Source: an uncultured Planctomycetaceae bacterium (GTDB taxonomy: Bacteria; Planctomycetota; Planctomycetia; Pirellulales; Pirellulaceae). From it: 16,772 bases of DNA. Numbering within the stretch: position 1 is the stretch's first letter; the number at the start of each line of letters is the position of its first letter. Shown here piece by piece: positions 7,505 through 15,631 of the stretch. The translations under genes and the position numbers were made by a program. The stretch is from contig CAIXSC010000155.1 in assembly GCA_903921945.1 (NCBI GenBank), positions 1 to 16,772 on the forward strand, written 5' to 3'. The notes under the pieces are model-generated. The model saw only the letters and a list, made by a program, of their open reading frames with translations, searched no databases and was not told where the DNA came from.

Positions 7505-8872
7505 CTACGGTTCGGACGTCGTGGCGGCGGCGACTTCGAGCGCCGTCCAAAGATTCGCTTGTGTCCACAACAGCGGTGTCGCGCGACTGGTGCGCAGTTC
7601 GCCGTCCTCAAGGTAATACAACTCGGGACATTGAAACGCTTCGCAACGCGGCGGATCGGCGCGAGTGATTTGTGCCAACGAGCGGTTCAAATGTTCCCAT
7701 TGCCGCCGCCGCGATTCGACGTCGCCGTTTCGCGCGAAGCGTCGACCGTAAACGACGGACAAGATCGGATCGAAGATGCACCACTGCGCTTCTTCGCCGT
7801 CGCGGAGCAACGCGTCGCGGCCCGCCATGTCGTCGCTGAAATCTCGCGTCGGATCATCGCCGCCAGCCGCGATCAATCGCTCGTAATCGCGGCAATAAAA
7901 CGAATCGCCTCGATAGCGGCGGATACCGATCGGCCCGCGCAATCGTTGATCGATCCGCTCCAATACCGCGTCGGCCATCGGTCCGTCCAGCAACTCCAGT
8001 GGGTAGATGAGAAACAGCAGCGCGGCGTCCGCGTCCCGCGACTTTCCAGCTTCCGCCTGAACGCACTCCGCCGGCAAAATGGCGGACAACGCTTCTTCCC
8101 CCCGCTCGACTAGCCAATCCAATTCCCGAGTTGGAAACGTGCGAGCAACCAACTCCACTCGCTCGTTGCCCGACGCCGCTGGCCCGGTCCCGGTTCGCGC
8201 CGCGTGAGTCACTTGCGTCACTTGGCGCCAGGCCCGTAGTGCCGCGACCACGACACCAATGCTGGATGCCTCGATTTTGGCCGCCTCCTCCCAATGGCCG
8301 TTGTCCTCGTCGCGCCAGTACTCGACAGCTCGAAAGTACGGCGGAAACCAAGCGAGCGTTTCCCATTCCTCCTCATCCAAATCACTGGGTCTCAACACGT
8401 CCGCAAGCATCAAACGAGCCCCCAGCCAAATGAAGTAGCCGAGCGCGTCGTTTTGAGCATGGGACCACTTCTGGTCGAGTTCCCTGAGCCGTTCGCCATC
8501 AAAACGAATATGCGGTCGGCGCTGCGGCTCAACCTTCGTTTCCGGGCTGGCGATAATCGCCTCGAAGCGGCCTCTCTGAGTCCGAAAGAAGCGCAGCAGC
8601 GCCCGCCAAACGGCCACCGCCACCGCCGGCTGTCCGTTCACCAGATGCGCGAACGCGACATGCACATTGTCGCGCACCCACGCTGCGCGATAGTTCGTTC
8701 CCTCCGAAAACTCGGTGGTCACCGCCGCCGAAAACAGCCCCGAGCTAAGCGGCCGCATCGCAAGCGTTCCATGCCGTTCGAGCAATTCGCGAACAGCGCG
8801 GATGTCCGCCGACGAGTATTGCGAACGCATCACTTCCTGAAGTGCCGGATTGCGCGGAACGATCGTCGCCAT
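7505..8872 (-). CDS. GH15 / phosphorylase-kinase-like (alpha/alpha)6 barrel protein, 455 aa
   Basis: Resembles glycoside hydrolase family 15 (glucoamylase-like) and the related domain of phosphorylase kinase alpha/beta subunits. Visible blocks: NYRAAWVRDN (60-69, the WxRD sugar-binding motif), KWSHAQNDALGY (135-146), GHWEEAAKIEASSIG (192-206, where Glu195/Glu196 match the general-acid position of GH15), a run ending in RLRGPIGIRRYRGDSFYC, and CPELYY (415-420, Glu417 as candidate base) followed by PLLWTQANLW (433-442). No signal peptide, so it is probably cytoplasmic; the substrate may be a glucan or an oligosaccharide, but this is inference. It begins 3 nt after the ATP-grasp stop and has a strong AGGAGG, so the two are one translational unit. 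Confidence 0.8.
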   Translation of the reverse strand: MATIVPRNPALQEVMRSQYSSADIRAVRELLERHGTLAMRPLSSGLFSAAVTTEFSEGTNYRAAWVRDNVHVAFAHLVNGQPAVAVAVWRALLRFFRTQRGRFEAIIASPETKVEPQRRPHIRFDGERLRELDQKWSHAQNDALGYFIWLGARLMLADVLRPSDLDEEEWETLAWFPPYFRAVEYWRDEDNGHWEEAAKIEASSIGVVVAALRAWRQVTQVTHAARTGTGPAASGNERVELVARTFPTRELDWLVERGEEALSAILPAECVQAEAGKSRDADAALLFLIYPLELLDGPMADAVLERIDQRLRGPIGIRRYRGDSFYCRDYERLIAAGGDDPTRDFSDDMAGRDALLRDGEEAQWCIFDPILSVVYGRRFARNGDVESRRRQWEHLNRSLAQITRADPPRCEAFQCPELYYLEDGELRTSRATPLLWTQANLWTALEVAAATTSEP

Positions 8873-8875
8873 TCG

Positions 8876-10012
8876 CTAACCCTCCTGAGAATCATGGCCC
8901 AGTTCCCCGGCCGTGAACACGATGGGAGCGTCCACAGTTGCCTCGGCGGATAACCGCCACGAAGCGGGAAGTTGACCGGTCACCAACGCCTCTAATGGAT
9001 TGTCGACCAGCAACCTCCGCACGCCTAAATACGAGGTTGTCAGACGTGGATTCACTTCCACCACCACGTCGCCCGGCGCGTAACGCACCTCTGCCGCGCC
9101 GCTTGCCCGCCTTAGTCCATCCACTTCCACCTCGGCAACGCTTGCCTTCCACAAAGCCGCGACCGGTCCACGATTCGCGGCGTCAGCGAGCACCAAGTCG
9201 AGCCCGAAAAGGCCGCTGGCTGGCGGCAAGGCCGCAACGGCCGCATGCGCCAACGCTTCGGCCCGAGCGGCCAAACCGGCTGGAATGGGTGTCGCGCCGC
9301 CCCGATACGTAAAGCAACCGTCGTTCGACAAATGTTGCCAACACGGCGGGAAACAGACGGATCGGCCGTGCATCGCCAACACCAAAATGCTGGCGGCCAA
9401 GCCCGGTATGAACCGCTCCAGCCGCCACCGCTTGCAGTGGCGCGGCGCGATGCGCCCCGATTGCCACGCCGCGATGAGTCGAACATCCGCGGAACCGGCT
9501 CCATCCGCCGGCTTCAAGACGGCCGGATAAGCAAAATCGGCCGGAAGGGCGTCACCGCCCAATAGCTCCATGCCCAAGGGGATCGGCACACCCGCAGCGG
9601 CTAAGCATCTGGCCGTCTCGTTCTTATCGCTGGCGACACGCACCAATTCGCCAGTCGGCGTCAGCGGCACGCCGCCCGCTTCTTCGACTTCGCGGAGGCA
9701 CCGTTCCAAGACACCGTCACATTCCGGGGCGATGAGAAACACACGATCCACGCGGCGCGATTCCGCGGCAAGCCGTTGGTGGAACTCGACGGCGGACCCG
9801 ACTGGCACCACATCCCCGAAAGGCAGCGTCACGTCCACCAGTCGCCGATCACGAAGCACGGTGACGGAGACATTCGGCACGCGCCCCAGATCGGCCACAA
9901 CGGACCGGAGCATGGCCGCACCTTCCCGGAGGAAGGTATTATCGGGAAGCAAGAGCGACGGATCCTCGAATCCGCCACCGCCAGTCGCGTACTCGCAGCA
10001 GAGGACTCGCAT
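8876..10012 (-). CDS. ATP-grasp ligase, MfnD/orf17-like, 378 aa
   Basis: An ATP-dependent carboxylate-amine ligase fold. The N-terminus has the opening EYATGGG (7-13) and a following LREGAAML, as in the ATP-grasp proteins of tetrahydromethanopterin C1 gene sets (orf17) and archaeal tyramine-glutamate ligase MfnD. ATP-grasp landmarks follow: SDKNETARCLAAAGVPIP (128-145, Lys130), YPAVLKPADGAGS (162-174, Lys167), GLFGLDLVL near 270, and VEVNPRLTTSYLG (318-330), where Glu319 and Asn321 are the expected Mg ligands. A role in methanofuran-like or H4MPT-linked cofactor synthesis is an inference from these likenesses; no other C1 gene is in the window. It lies 43 nt after the Rieske-SufT gene, with a hairpin against its start codon. 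Confidence 0.72.
   Translation of the reverse strand: MRVLCCEYATGGGGFEDPSLLLPDNTFLREGAAMLRSVVADLGRVPNVSVTVLRDRRLVDVTLPFGDVVPVGSAVEFHQRLAAESRRVDRVFLIAPECDGVLERCLREVEEAGGVPLTPTGELVRVASDKNETARCLAAAGVPIPLGMELLGGDALPADFAYPAVLKPADGAGSADVRLIAAWQSGRIAPRHCKRWRLERFIPGLAASILVLAMHGRSVCFPPCWQHLSNDGCFTYRGGATPIPAGLAARAEALAHAAVAALPPASGLFGLDLVLADAANRGPVAALWKASVAEVEVDGLRRASGAAEVRYAPGDVVVEVNPRLTTSYLGVRRLLVDNPLEALVTGQLPASWRLSAEATVDAPIVFTAGELGHDSQEG
8881..8886 (-). promoter_or_regulatory. Strong ribosome-binding site for the GH15-like gene
   Basis: A perfect AGGAGG on the - strand, 8 nt before the ATG at 8872. It lies inside the last codons of the ATP-grasp gene and fixes the start codon. It is the best Shine-Dalgarno in the series, suggesting the GH15-like protein is made efficiently. 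Confidence 0.75.
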
Positions 10013-10029
10013 CGGCAGCCTGTCTGCCG
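10013..10029 (-). promoter_or_regulatory. Hairpin directly upstream of the ATP-grasp start codon
   Basis: CGGCAG (10013-10018), loop CCTGT, CTGCCG (10024-10029): a perfect 6-bp, mostly GC stem ending at the base before the ATG (10012). It occupies the place where a Shine-Dalgarno would be, and no AGGAG-like site is visible. It may reduce initiation of this gene relative to its neighbours. Confidence 0.45.
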
Positions 10030-10055
10030 GCTAAACCGCCACAGCGATTGGCCGC

Positions 10056-10976
10056 CTAAAAGATTCCCAACTGGTCGCGGGCCGAATCGCTCATCTTCGC
10101 CGGGGTCCAAGGCGGATCCATGACAATCTTGACTTCCACGGAGTCCACGCCTGACATCTGGCCGACAAACTGTTTGCACTGGGCGATCAATTGAGGGCCC
10201 GCCGGACACATCGGGCTCGTCATCGTCATGTCGATCTTCACCTTCGAACCGCCCATCTCGCCGGGCACTAAATCGACGTTATAAACCAAGCCCAAGTCGA
10301 CGATATTCACGAACAATTCGGGGTCAATGACCCGTTTCAATTCTTCTCGCACTAAGTCTTCGCACAACACCACCGCGACAGCACCGGAGACTGCGGCCGT
10401 TCCCGCCGCGCACACGCCATTACTAGATCCCGAACTGGCGACCGAACTAGCCACGGTCGCACCTGCGGGAACGCCAGTTGCCCCTGCCGTCGAACCCGGG
10501 TTCCAGTCCACAATCGCACCGCCAGCGGCGTGCAGTCCACCGTGACCTTCACAGCACTCATGGCCCGCCTTAACGCTCGAGTCACCGCCCGCTAGCGAGA
10601 CCGAAGATGCCTTGGCCAATTCGGGATTGGACGCGGCGTCCGGCTCAGTCGAATCCTCGTCGCCGCCACGCAGGCGGACCCAAACGAAGGTGCCGTCCAC
10701 TTTCACATCGTGCGCGATCGTCGCCTCGGTGGCCGGCATCGTGCAAGCGTGTCCATTGCGCACATCGAACTTCGCTCCATGCCTGGGACAAGCGATGAAG
10801 TGACCTTCGAGTCGGCCTTCTCCCAGTGGACCGCCGTCATGTGTGCAAACGTCATCCAGGCAAAAAAACTGCCCTTCTACGCGAAACAACACGACCAAGC
10901 GTTCGCCAATCTCGAACATCCATTTACCGTCGCCCGCCAAGCTGTCAACGCGAGCGACCTTCACAAAATCCGCCAT
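10056..10976 (-). CDS. Rieske [2Fe-2S] domain fused to a SufT/DUF59 (MIP18-like) domain, 306 aa
   Basis: Two domains are joined by a long linker. Residues 1-103 are a small Rieske ferredoxin with ligands CTH (Cys44, His46) and CPRH (Cys63, His66), close to the NirD/dioxygenase-ferredoxin type. Residues 206-306 are a DUF59/SufT domain with VIDPELFVNIVDLGLVY (216-232) and MTSPMCPAGPQ (252-262), Cys257 being the conserved Cys. SufT-type proteins assist Fe-S maturation. The ~100-residue linker (104-205) is rich in Ala, Gly and Ser and contains HECCEGHGGLH (139-149) plus Cys189 and Cys205. I use ATG 10976 because GAGG lies 9 nt upstream; a TTG at 10985 is in frame. It follows sufD by 59 nt, which fits a role in cluster transfer. 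Confidence 0.9.
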   Translation of the reverse strand: MADFVKVARVDSLAGDGKWMFEIGERLVVLFRVEGQFFCLDDVCTHDGGPLGEGRLEGHFIACPRHGAKFDVRNGHACTMPATEATIAHDVKVDGTFVWVRLRGGDEDSTEPDAASNPELAKASSVSLAGGDSSVKAGHECCEGHGGLHAAGGAIVDWNPGSTAGATGVPAGATVASSVASSGSSNGVCAAGTAAVSGAVAVVLCEDLVREELKRVIDPELFVNIVDLGLVYNVDLVPGEMGGSKVKIDMTMTSPMCPAGPQLIAQCKQFVGQMSGVDSVEVKIVMDPPWTPAKMSDSARDQLGIF

Positions 10977-11035
10977 GGGACACAACCTCGATTAAATGCC
11001 TCGCTCGCCTCGCCGGATGCACGACCAACACCGGA

Positions 11036-12349
11036 TTACGCGTATTCGCGCACACGCCGGCTGATCGCATGGCCTAAAGCTTCGCGAACACTTTCGATCG
11101 TGATACGGTCGAAAATCTGTTGGAAAAAACCGGTCACAATCAACCGCGTTGCTTCGCGGCGAGTGTATCCGCGGCACTGGCAGTAGAAAATCAATTCCTC
11201 GTCCACCTTGCTGGTCGTGGAACCGTGCGTGCAGCGAACATCGTCGGCTTCAATCTCCAGTCCAGGGATCGAATCGGCTCGTGCGGAGGTGGACAGCAGG
11301 AGATTGTCGTTCCGCTGATAGCCGTCCGTCTTTTGCGCCCCCGGATCGACTTTGATCAATCCGCGCCAGACCGTCCGCGATTGATCCTGCAAGGCCGACT
11401 TGTAGAGGAAATCGCTCCGGCAGTGGGCCGCTTTATGATGCTGCAACGTGTGATACGAGAGGTGCTGTTTACCCTCGGTGAACAAAACACCATTGACTTG
11501 GCACTCAGCCCCTTCGCCAACCAGAGCCACCCGCTGGTTCACTTTCGCCAATCGCGAACCCATCGCGGCGGACGTCCATTGCAGCGACGCGTTACGCTCA
11601 ACCTGGGCCTGTTGGTGGGCGAAATGCCACACGCCCTGACCCCAGTCTTGCAAATGAACATAACGCAACTGGGCGCCAGCACGGAGCACAATTTCGGTCG
11701 CTCCGCAGTGCAAGCCGCCGGCAGTCGGCGAGTCGCTCAGCGTCTCGTTCAGAACGGTCGCTTCGGCGCCTTCTTCCAGCACAATCAGCGTTCGCCCCAA
11801 ATCCACACCGCCATCCCGCAAAGCGGCCGACATGTGAAACGGGGCGGCCACACGGACACCCCGAGGAACGTATAAAACGTGACTTGCCGTCCAACAAGCG
11901 GCATGCAGGGCGGCAAAACGATCCTGACGACCGTCGAGGAGGCGTCGCTCTAGGTAAGGCCGCAACACCGTTTCATGGTCACGCAGCAATTCGTCCAATT
12001 CGCCGAAAACAACCCCACGCGAAGCCAGGGTCGAATCGACCGTTGTGCCGGCCGCGAACCCGTTCAGCGAAGCTGTTCCGCCCGCCAGTTCAACGCCCTC
12101 GGCAAGCGCCCCCGCAGGGCACGGGCCTGTGGGCCGTTGCGCTGGAAGGCTGAATCGCCCCAGTTTGAACAGGCGAATGTCGGTGCGGATCCATTCTTCA
12201 TCGCGGCGATCCGGCCACCCCAATTGCTCGAAGTCGGACCAGGCGCTCCGCCGCAATCGCGTAAGCCAATCCGGTTCGCGACGAGCGTCCAGGAACGCCT
12301 CGAACGACTCCGTTCCAAATCCGGCGGGAAGCGACGTTGCAATGCTCAT
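11036..12349 (-). CDS. sufD: SufD, Fe-S cluster scaffold subunit, 437 aa
   Basis: Forms the SufBC2D complex that builds Fe-S clusters in the cytosol. The C-terminal half is the SufBD beta-helix core, with VLYVPRGV (about 160-167), TLIVLEEGAEATVLNE, VWRGLIKVDPGAQKTDGYQ and the late RCTHGSTTSKVDEELIFY. His375 in that last motif occupies the place of the E. coli SufD histidine (His360) that cooperates with SufB. Length is slightly above the usual ~420. It starts 6 nt after the sufB stop, with only a weak upstream ribosome-binding site, so it is probably translationally coupled. Confidence 0.95.
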   Translation of the reverse strand: MSIATSLPAGFGTESFEAFLDARREPDWLTRLRRSAWSDFEQLGWPDRRDEEWIRTDIRLFKLGRFSLPAQRPTGPCPAGALAEGVELAGGTASLNGFAAGTTVDSTLASRGVVFGELDELLRDHETVLRPYLERRLLDGRQDRFAALHAACWTASHVLYVPRGVRVAAPFHMSAALRDGGVDLGRTLIVLEEGAEATVLNETLSDSPTAGGLHCGATEIVLRAGAQLRYVHLQDWGQGVWHFAHQQAQVERNASLQWTSAAMGSRLAKVNQRVALVGEGAECQVNGVLFTEGKQHLSYHTLQHHKAAHCRSDFLYKSALQDQSRTVWRGLIKVDPGAQKTDGYQRNDNLLLSTSARADSIPGLEIEADDVRCTHGSTTSKVDEELIFYCQCRGYTRREATRLIVTGFFQQIFDRITIESVREALGHAISRRVREYA

Positions 12350-12355
12350 GGTCTC

Positions 12356-13801
12356 TCAGCCCACCGAACCTTCCATTTGCAATTGGATCAGGCGATTCAT
12401 CTCCACCGCGTACTCCATGGGCAGTTCCTTGACGAGCGGCTCGATGAAGCCATTCACGATCATGGTGCTCGCTTCCGCTTCCGTCAGCCCGCGGCTCATC
12501 AGGTAGAACAACTGCTCTTCGCCAATTTTGGAGACGCTCGCCTCGTGTCCGATCGAAGCATCTTGCTCAGCGACTTCGATGTAAGGGAAAGTGTCGCTTT
12601 GGCTCCGCGGATCGAGAATCAACGCGTCGCAGACGACATTGCATTTCGAATTCGTCGCCCCTTTCTCGACACGGACGAGACCCCGGTAACTCGCACGTCC
12701 GCCGTTCTTGGAAATCGACTTGGAAATGATTTGACCGGTCGTGTTCGGGGCGCAATGCACCAGTTTCGCGCCGGCATCCTGATGCTGCCCTCGACTGGCG
12801 AACGCGATCGACAGGATCTCCCCGCGAGCTCCCGGTTCCATGAGGTAAACCGCCGGATACTTCATGGTCAGACGGCTGCCAAGGTTGCCGTCAATCCATT
12901 CCATGGTGGCGTCCCGATACGCGACGGCACGCTTCGTAACCAGGTTATAAATGTTGTTCGCCCAATTCTGAATGGTCGTGTAACGGCAACGGGCGCCCCG
13001 CTTCACAATGATCTCGACGACCGCCGAATGGAGGCTTTCGGTGGTGTACATCGGCGCGGTGCAGCCTTCGACATAATGCACCTCGGCGCCTTCGTCCACA
13101 ATGATCAAGGTCCGCTCGAACTGCCCCATGTTTTCCGCGTTGATGCGGAAGTAAGCTTGCAGCGGGAAATCAATCTTCACACCCTTTGGGATGTAAATGA
13201 AAGAACCGCCCGACCATACCGCTGAATTAAGCGCCGCGAACTTGTTGTCCTCCGGCGGAATGATGGTGCCGAAGTACTCGCGGAATAATTCGGGGTGCTC
13301 GCGCAAGGCGGAGTCTGTGTCGGTGAAAATAACCCCTTTTTCCGCGAGGTCCTCTTTCAACGAGCCATAAACGACTTCGCTCTCGAACTGAGCTTTGACA
13401 CCTGCCAGGAATTTTTTTTCGGCTTCCGGAATCCCGAGCTTGTCAAACGTGTCCTTAATCTCGCGGGGCACCTCTTCCCAGGTATGTCCCTGCTTATCGG
13501 CCGGCTTGAGATAGTAATAAATGTCCTGGAAATCGACGTCGATCTTGCCGCCCCACCGGGGCATCGGTTTCGCATCGAAAATATCGAGCGAGCGGAGACG
13601 GAAGTCGAGCATCCATGACGGTTCGCCCTTCATCGCCGAAATCTGCGACACGATGTCCCGGCTAAGTCCGCGCTGAGCCCGAAACACCGGTTTCGACTCG
13701 GTGCGGAAATCGTATTTGTTGATCTCGCCAATCGCGTCATCGTTGGCGGGCCGATCCGCCGCCGCAAATCCGGCCGGTACGCTCAGAAGATCGCTTGCCA
13801 T
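12356..13801 (-). CDS. sufB: SufB, Fe-S cluster scaffold subunit, 481 aa
   Basis: Core scaffold of the SUF pathway. It shows the N-terminal block of SufB (YDFRTESKPVFRAQRGLS near 30-50, MLDFRLRSLD), the core FIYIPKGVKIDFPLQ, NLGSRLTMKYPAVYL and the end block QLFYLMSRGL...MIVNGF. Cys391 in KCNVVCDALIL lies 91 residues from the end, exactly as E. coli Cys405, the residue needed for cluster assembly. I placed the start at ATG 13801, where AAAGGA lies 7 nt upstream and the length matches SufB; an in-frame GTG at 13861 would add 20 unlikely residues. It is 124 nt after sufC and 6 nt before sufD. Confidence 0.97.
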   Translation of the reverse strand: MASDLLSVPAGFAAADRPANDDAIGEINKYDFRTESKPVFRAQRGLSRDIVSQISAMKGEPSWMLDFRLRSLDIFDAKPMPRWGGKIDVDFQDIYYYLKPADKQGHTWEEVPREIKDTFDKLGIPEAEKKFLAGVKAQFESEVVYGSLKEDLAEKGVIFTDTDSALREHPELFREYFGTIIPPEDNKFAALNSAVWSGGSFIYIPKGVKIDFPLQAYFRINAENMGQFERTLIIVDEGAEVHYVEGCTAPMYTTESLHSAVVEIIVKRGARCRYTTIQNWANNIYNLVTKRAVAYRDATMEWIDGNLGSRLTMKYPAVYLMEPGARGEILSIAFASRGQHQDAGAKLVHCAPNTTGQIISKSISKNGGRASYRGLVRVEKGATNSKCNVVCDALILDPRSQSDTFPYIEVAEQDASIGHEASVSKIGEEQLFYLMSRGLTEAEASTMIVNGFIEPLVKELPMEYAVEMNRLIQLQMEGSVG

Positions 13802-13925
13802 GGTGCGTTCCTTTATCTCTTCAACCGAACTGACGCCGGGCTTCCAACGAGCCAGCGGCACGAACCCGCCGACGCGATAACGAGCAAGACCCAGCTTCGC
13901 TCAAGACTTGCAAGGCGGACCGGGG
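13802..13925 (-). other. sufC-sufB intergenic spacer
   Basis: 124 nt with no gene. It holds the sufB ribosome-binding site AAAGGA just before 13801. I see no convincing promoter or terminator, so sufC and sufB are probably on one transcript even though the gap is longer than others in the series. Confidence 0.5.
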
Positions 13926-14801
13926 TTAAGCCACGGGCTGGGGCTCTTCTTTTTCCAGCATCGCGCGGTTCTCCGCTTCGGCTTCTGGATATGCCTTCCG
14001 AATCCGGTCGTAGCCATGTCCGTAAAGCTCGGAGGCCAACTCCACGCCTCCCGTCTCCACAATCCGCCCGCCCAACATCACGTGCGTGAAATCCGGCGGA
14101 TTGTGCTCAAGCAGCTTGTCGTGGTGGGTGATAATCAGCAGGCCCATGTTCTTACGGCCAATCTCGGCGATGCTTTCGCTGGCCAAACGCACCGCATCAG
14201 CATCGAGACCACTGTCCGTCTCGTCCAGGATCGCGAACTTCGGCTGAAGCATGGCGAGTTGCAGGATCTCGGCACGCTTCATCTCGCCCCCGGAAAACCC
14301 ATCATTGACGTACCGCCGAGCGAACTCGGTGTCCATCCGCAAATGTTCCATCTTCGACCGCAATTCCTTGCGGAACTCGCGCATCGGCAAGAGTTCTTCA
14401 CCCTCTTTGCGGTCCGGATTGCGAACGTTGGTCGTCGCATGGCGAAGAAAATCGGCGAGCTTAACTCCCGGAATCGCCACCGGCCGCTGGAACGCCATGA
14501 ACAGCCCGGCGCGGGCCCGTTGATCAGCCTCCATCTCCACGAGATTCACGCCGTTCAGTTCGACGCGCCCTTCCGTGATCTCGTAGTTGGGATGCCCCAT
14601 GATCGCCAAGCCCAGCGTGCTCTTGCCCGATCCGTTCGGCCCCATCAACGCATGGGTCTCGCCACGCCGCATCCGCAGGTTCACGCCACGCAAGATCGGT
14701 TTGCCGTTCACCGACACGTGGAGATTGACGATTTCCAACACGTCCAGCGGCTTCGACCCGTCCGTCTCTGTCGTCGCATTCGCCAAGTCAGCCATGGTCA
14801 T
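13926..14801 (-). CDS. sufC: SufC, ABC-type ATPase of the Fe-S assembly complex, 291 aa
   Basis: Soluble ABC ATPase whose ATP cycle reshapes the SufB-SufD pair. All ATPase motifs are present: Walker A GPNGSGKST (54-62), Q-loop FQRP (104-107), signature FSGGEMKR (169-176), Walker B FAILDE (189-194), D-loop SGLD (197-200) and H-loop THH (His226). YPAE/'AFQRPVAIPGV' features are SufC-like rather than transporter-like. It is about 40 residues longer than typical SufC (~250), through an N-terminal Asp/Thr-rich extension (1-20) and a Glu-rich C-terminal tail. ATG 14801 has AAGG 6 nt upstream; ATG 14795 is the alternative. It is 41 nt after nuoB. Confidence 0.96.
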   Translation of the reverse strand: MTMADLANATTETDGSKPLDVLEIVNLHVSVNGKPILRGVNLRMRRGETHALMGPNGSGKSTLGLAIMGHPNYEITEGRVELNGVNLVEMEADQRARAGLFMAFQRPVAIPGVKLADFLRHATTNVRNPDRKEGEELLPMREFRKELRSKMEHLRMDTEFARRYVNDGFSGGEMKRAEILQLAMLQPKFAILDETDSGLDADAVRLASESIAEIGRKNMGLLIITHHDKLLEHNPPDFTHVMLGGRIVETGGVELASELYGHGYDRIRKAYPEAEAENRAMLEKEEPQPVA

Positions 14802-14842
14802 CCCGCGCCTTCTGCTAATTCCCCAAATAGTTGCCGAGCTTG

Positions 14843-15463
14843 TTACCCAGTGATCTTTTGATGGCCCGTGAGAGGCGAAAGTCCTTCATCCACCGAGACG
14901 TACCCCGAGTGATGCGGAACCGGCAGTTCGTCAGCGACCTTTTCGCCCGCGACCAACCACCCCGCCTCGCCACGCTCTTTCGCGATCCGATGTCCGCGAA
15001 TCTTGTCTTGAATCCGCATCAAACCTTCCAGCAGAGCTTCCGGCCGCGGCGGGCAACCGGGAACGTACACGTCCACCGGCACCACCAAATCAACCCCCTT
15101 CACCACGTGGTAGCCCCACTTGAAATACGGCCCGCCGCCCACCGTACATGCCCCCATGGCGATCACGAACTTCGGATCCGGCATGAGGTTATAGAGTCGA
15201 CGCACCCGACTGGCCATTTTGTACGTCACCGTTCCGGCAACAATCATCAGATCCGCTTGCCGCGGCGTCGCTCGGAACGCTCCAGCGCCAAACCGATCCA
15301 TGTCGTAACGGCTCGCCCCGGCAGCCATCATTTCAATGGCGCAACATGCCAAACCGAACGTCATCGGCCAAATGCTGGACTCGCGAGCCCAGTTGATCGC
15401 CTGCTCGACCGTCGAAACGATCACGTTCTCTTCAAATCGACCTTCAATCCATGGCTGTGTCAT
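14843..15463 (-). CDS. nuoB: NADH-quinone oxidoreductase subunit B, 206 aa
   Basis: The complex I subunit that carries Fe-S cluster N2, the last cluster before quinone. The four ligands are present in the normal order: ACC (Cys40, Cys41) in FGLACCAIEM, Cys106 in MGACTVGGGPY and Cys137 in VPGCPPRPE. Residues 52-105 (RYDMDRFGAGAFRATPRQAD...) are standard. The C-terminal ~45 residues (after IQDKIRG) are a variable tail. Length fits the family. Other nuo genes are absent: it sits between a sufR-like gene (168 nt away) and sufC (41 nt away), on the same strand. Ribosome-binding site is weak. Probably shares transcription with the suf genes. Confidence 0.97.
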   Translation of the reverse strand: MTQPWIEGRFEENVIVSTVEQAINWARESSIWPMTFGLACCAIEMMAAGASRYDMDRFGAGAFRATPRQADLMIVAGTVTYKMASRVRRLYNLMPDPKFVIAMGACTVGGGPYFKWGYHVVKGVDLVVPVDVYVPGCPPRPEALLEGLMRIQDKIRGHRIAKERGEAGWLVAGEKVADELPVPHHSGYVSVDEGLSPLTGHQKITG

Positions 15464-15631
15464 GTTCGTGTATCCACGCTTCGCGTTGTCAGGTAAGGAC
15501 TTGAAGCCACCAAGATACCATCGCGTCCGCCGCTCGCCAGTCGCCCCGCTCCACCCGGCCAGATTTCACCGTACTGCCACAAAAACGCACCAGGAAAAAC
15601 GCGGCCAAAACACCATCTACGAGCATCGTGA
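15464..15631 (-). other. sufR-nuoB intergenic spacer
   Basis: 168 nt with no gene. A GTTGTC hexamer (15485-15490) matches others near the sufR promoter. No clear -35/-10 pair or terminator was found, so it is unclear whether nuoB has its own promoter or continues the sufR transcript. Confidence 0.4.

Noticed and set aside
11975..13225. 416-codon + strand frame opposite sufD and sufB
   Set aside because: Antisense to two well-supported genes; composition is rich in Arg, His and Gln as expected of a shadow frame.
13908..14861. 317-codon + strand frame opposite sufC
   Set aside because: Antisense to a complete SufC with every ATPase motif; no domain of its own.
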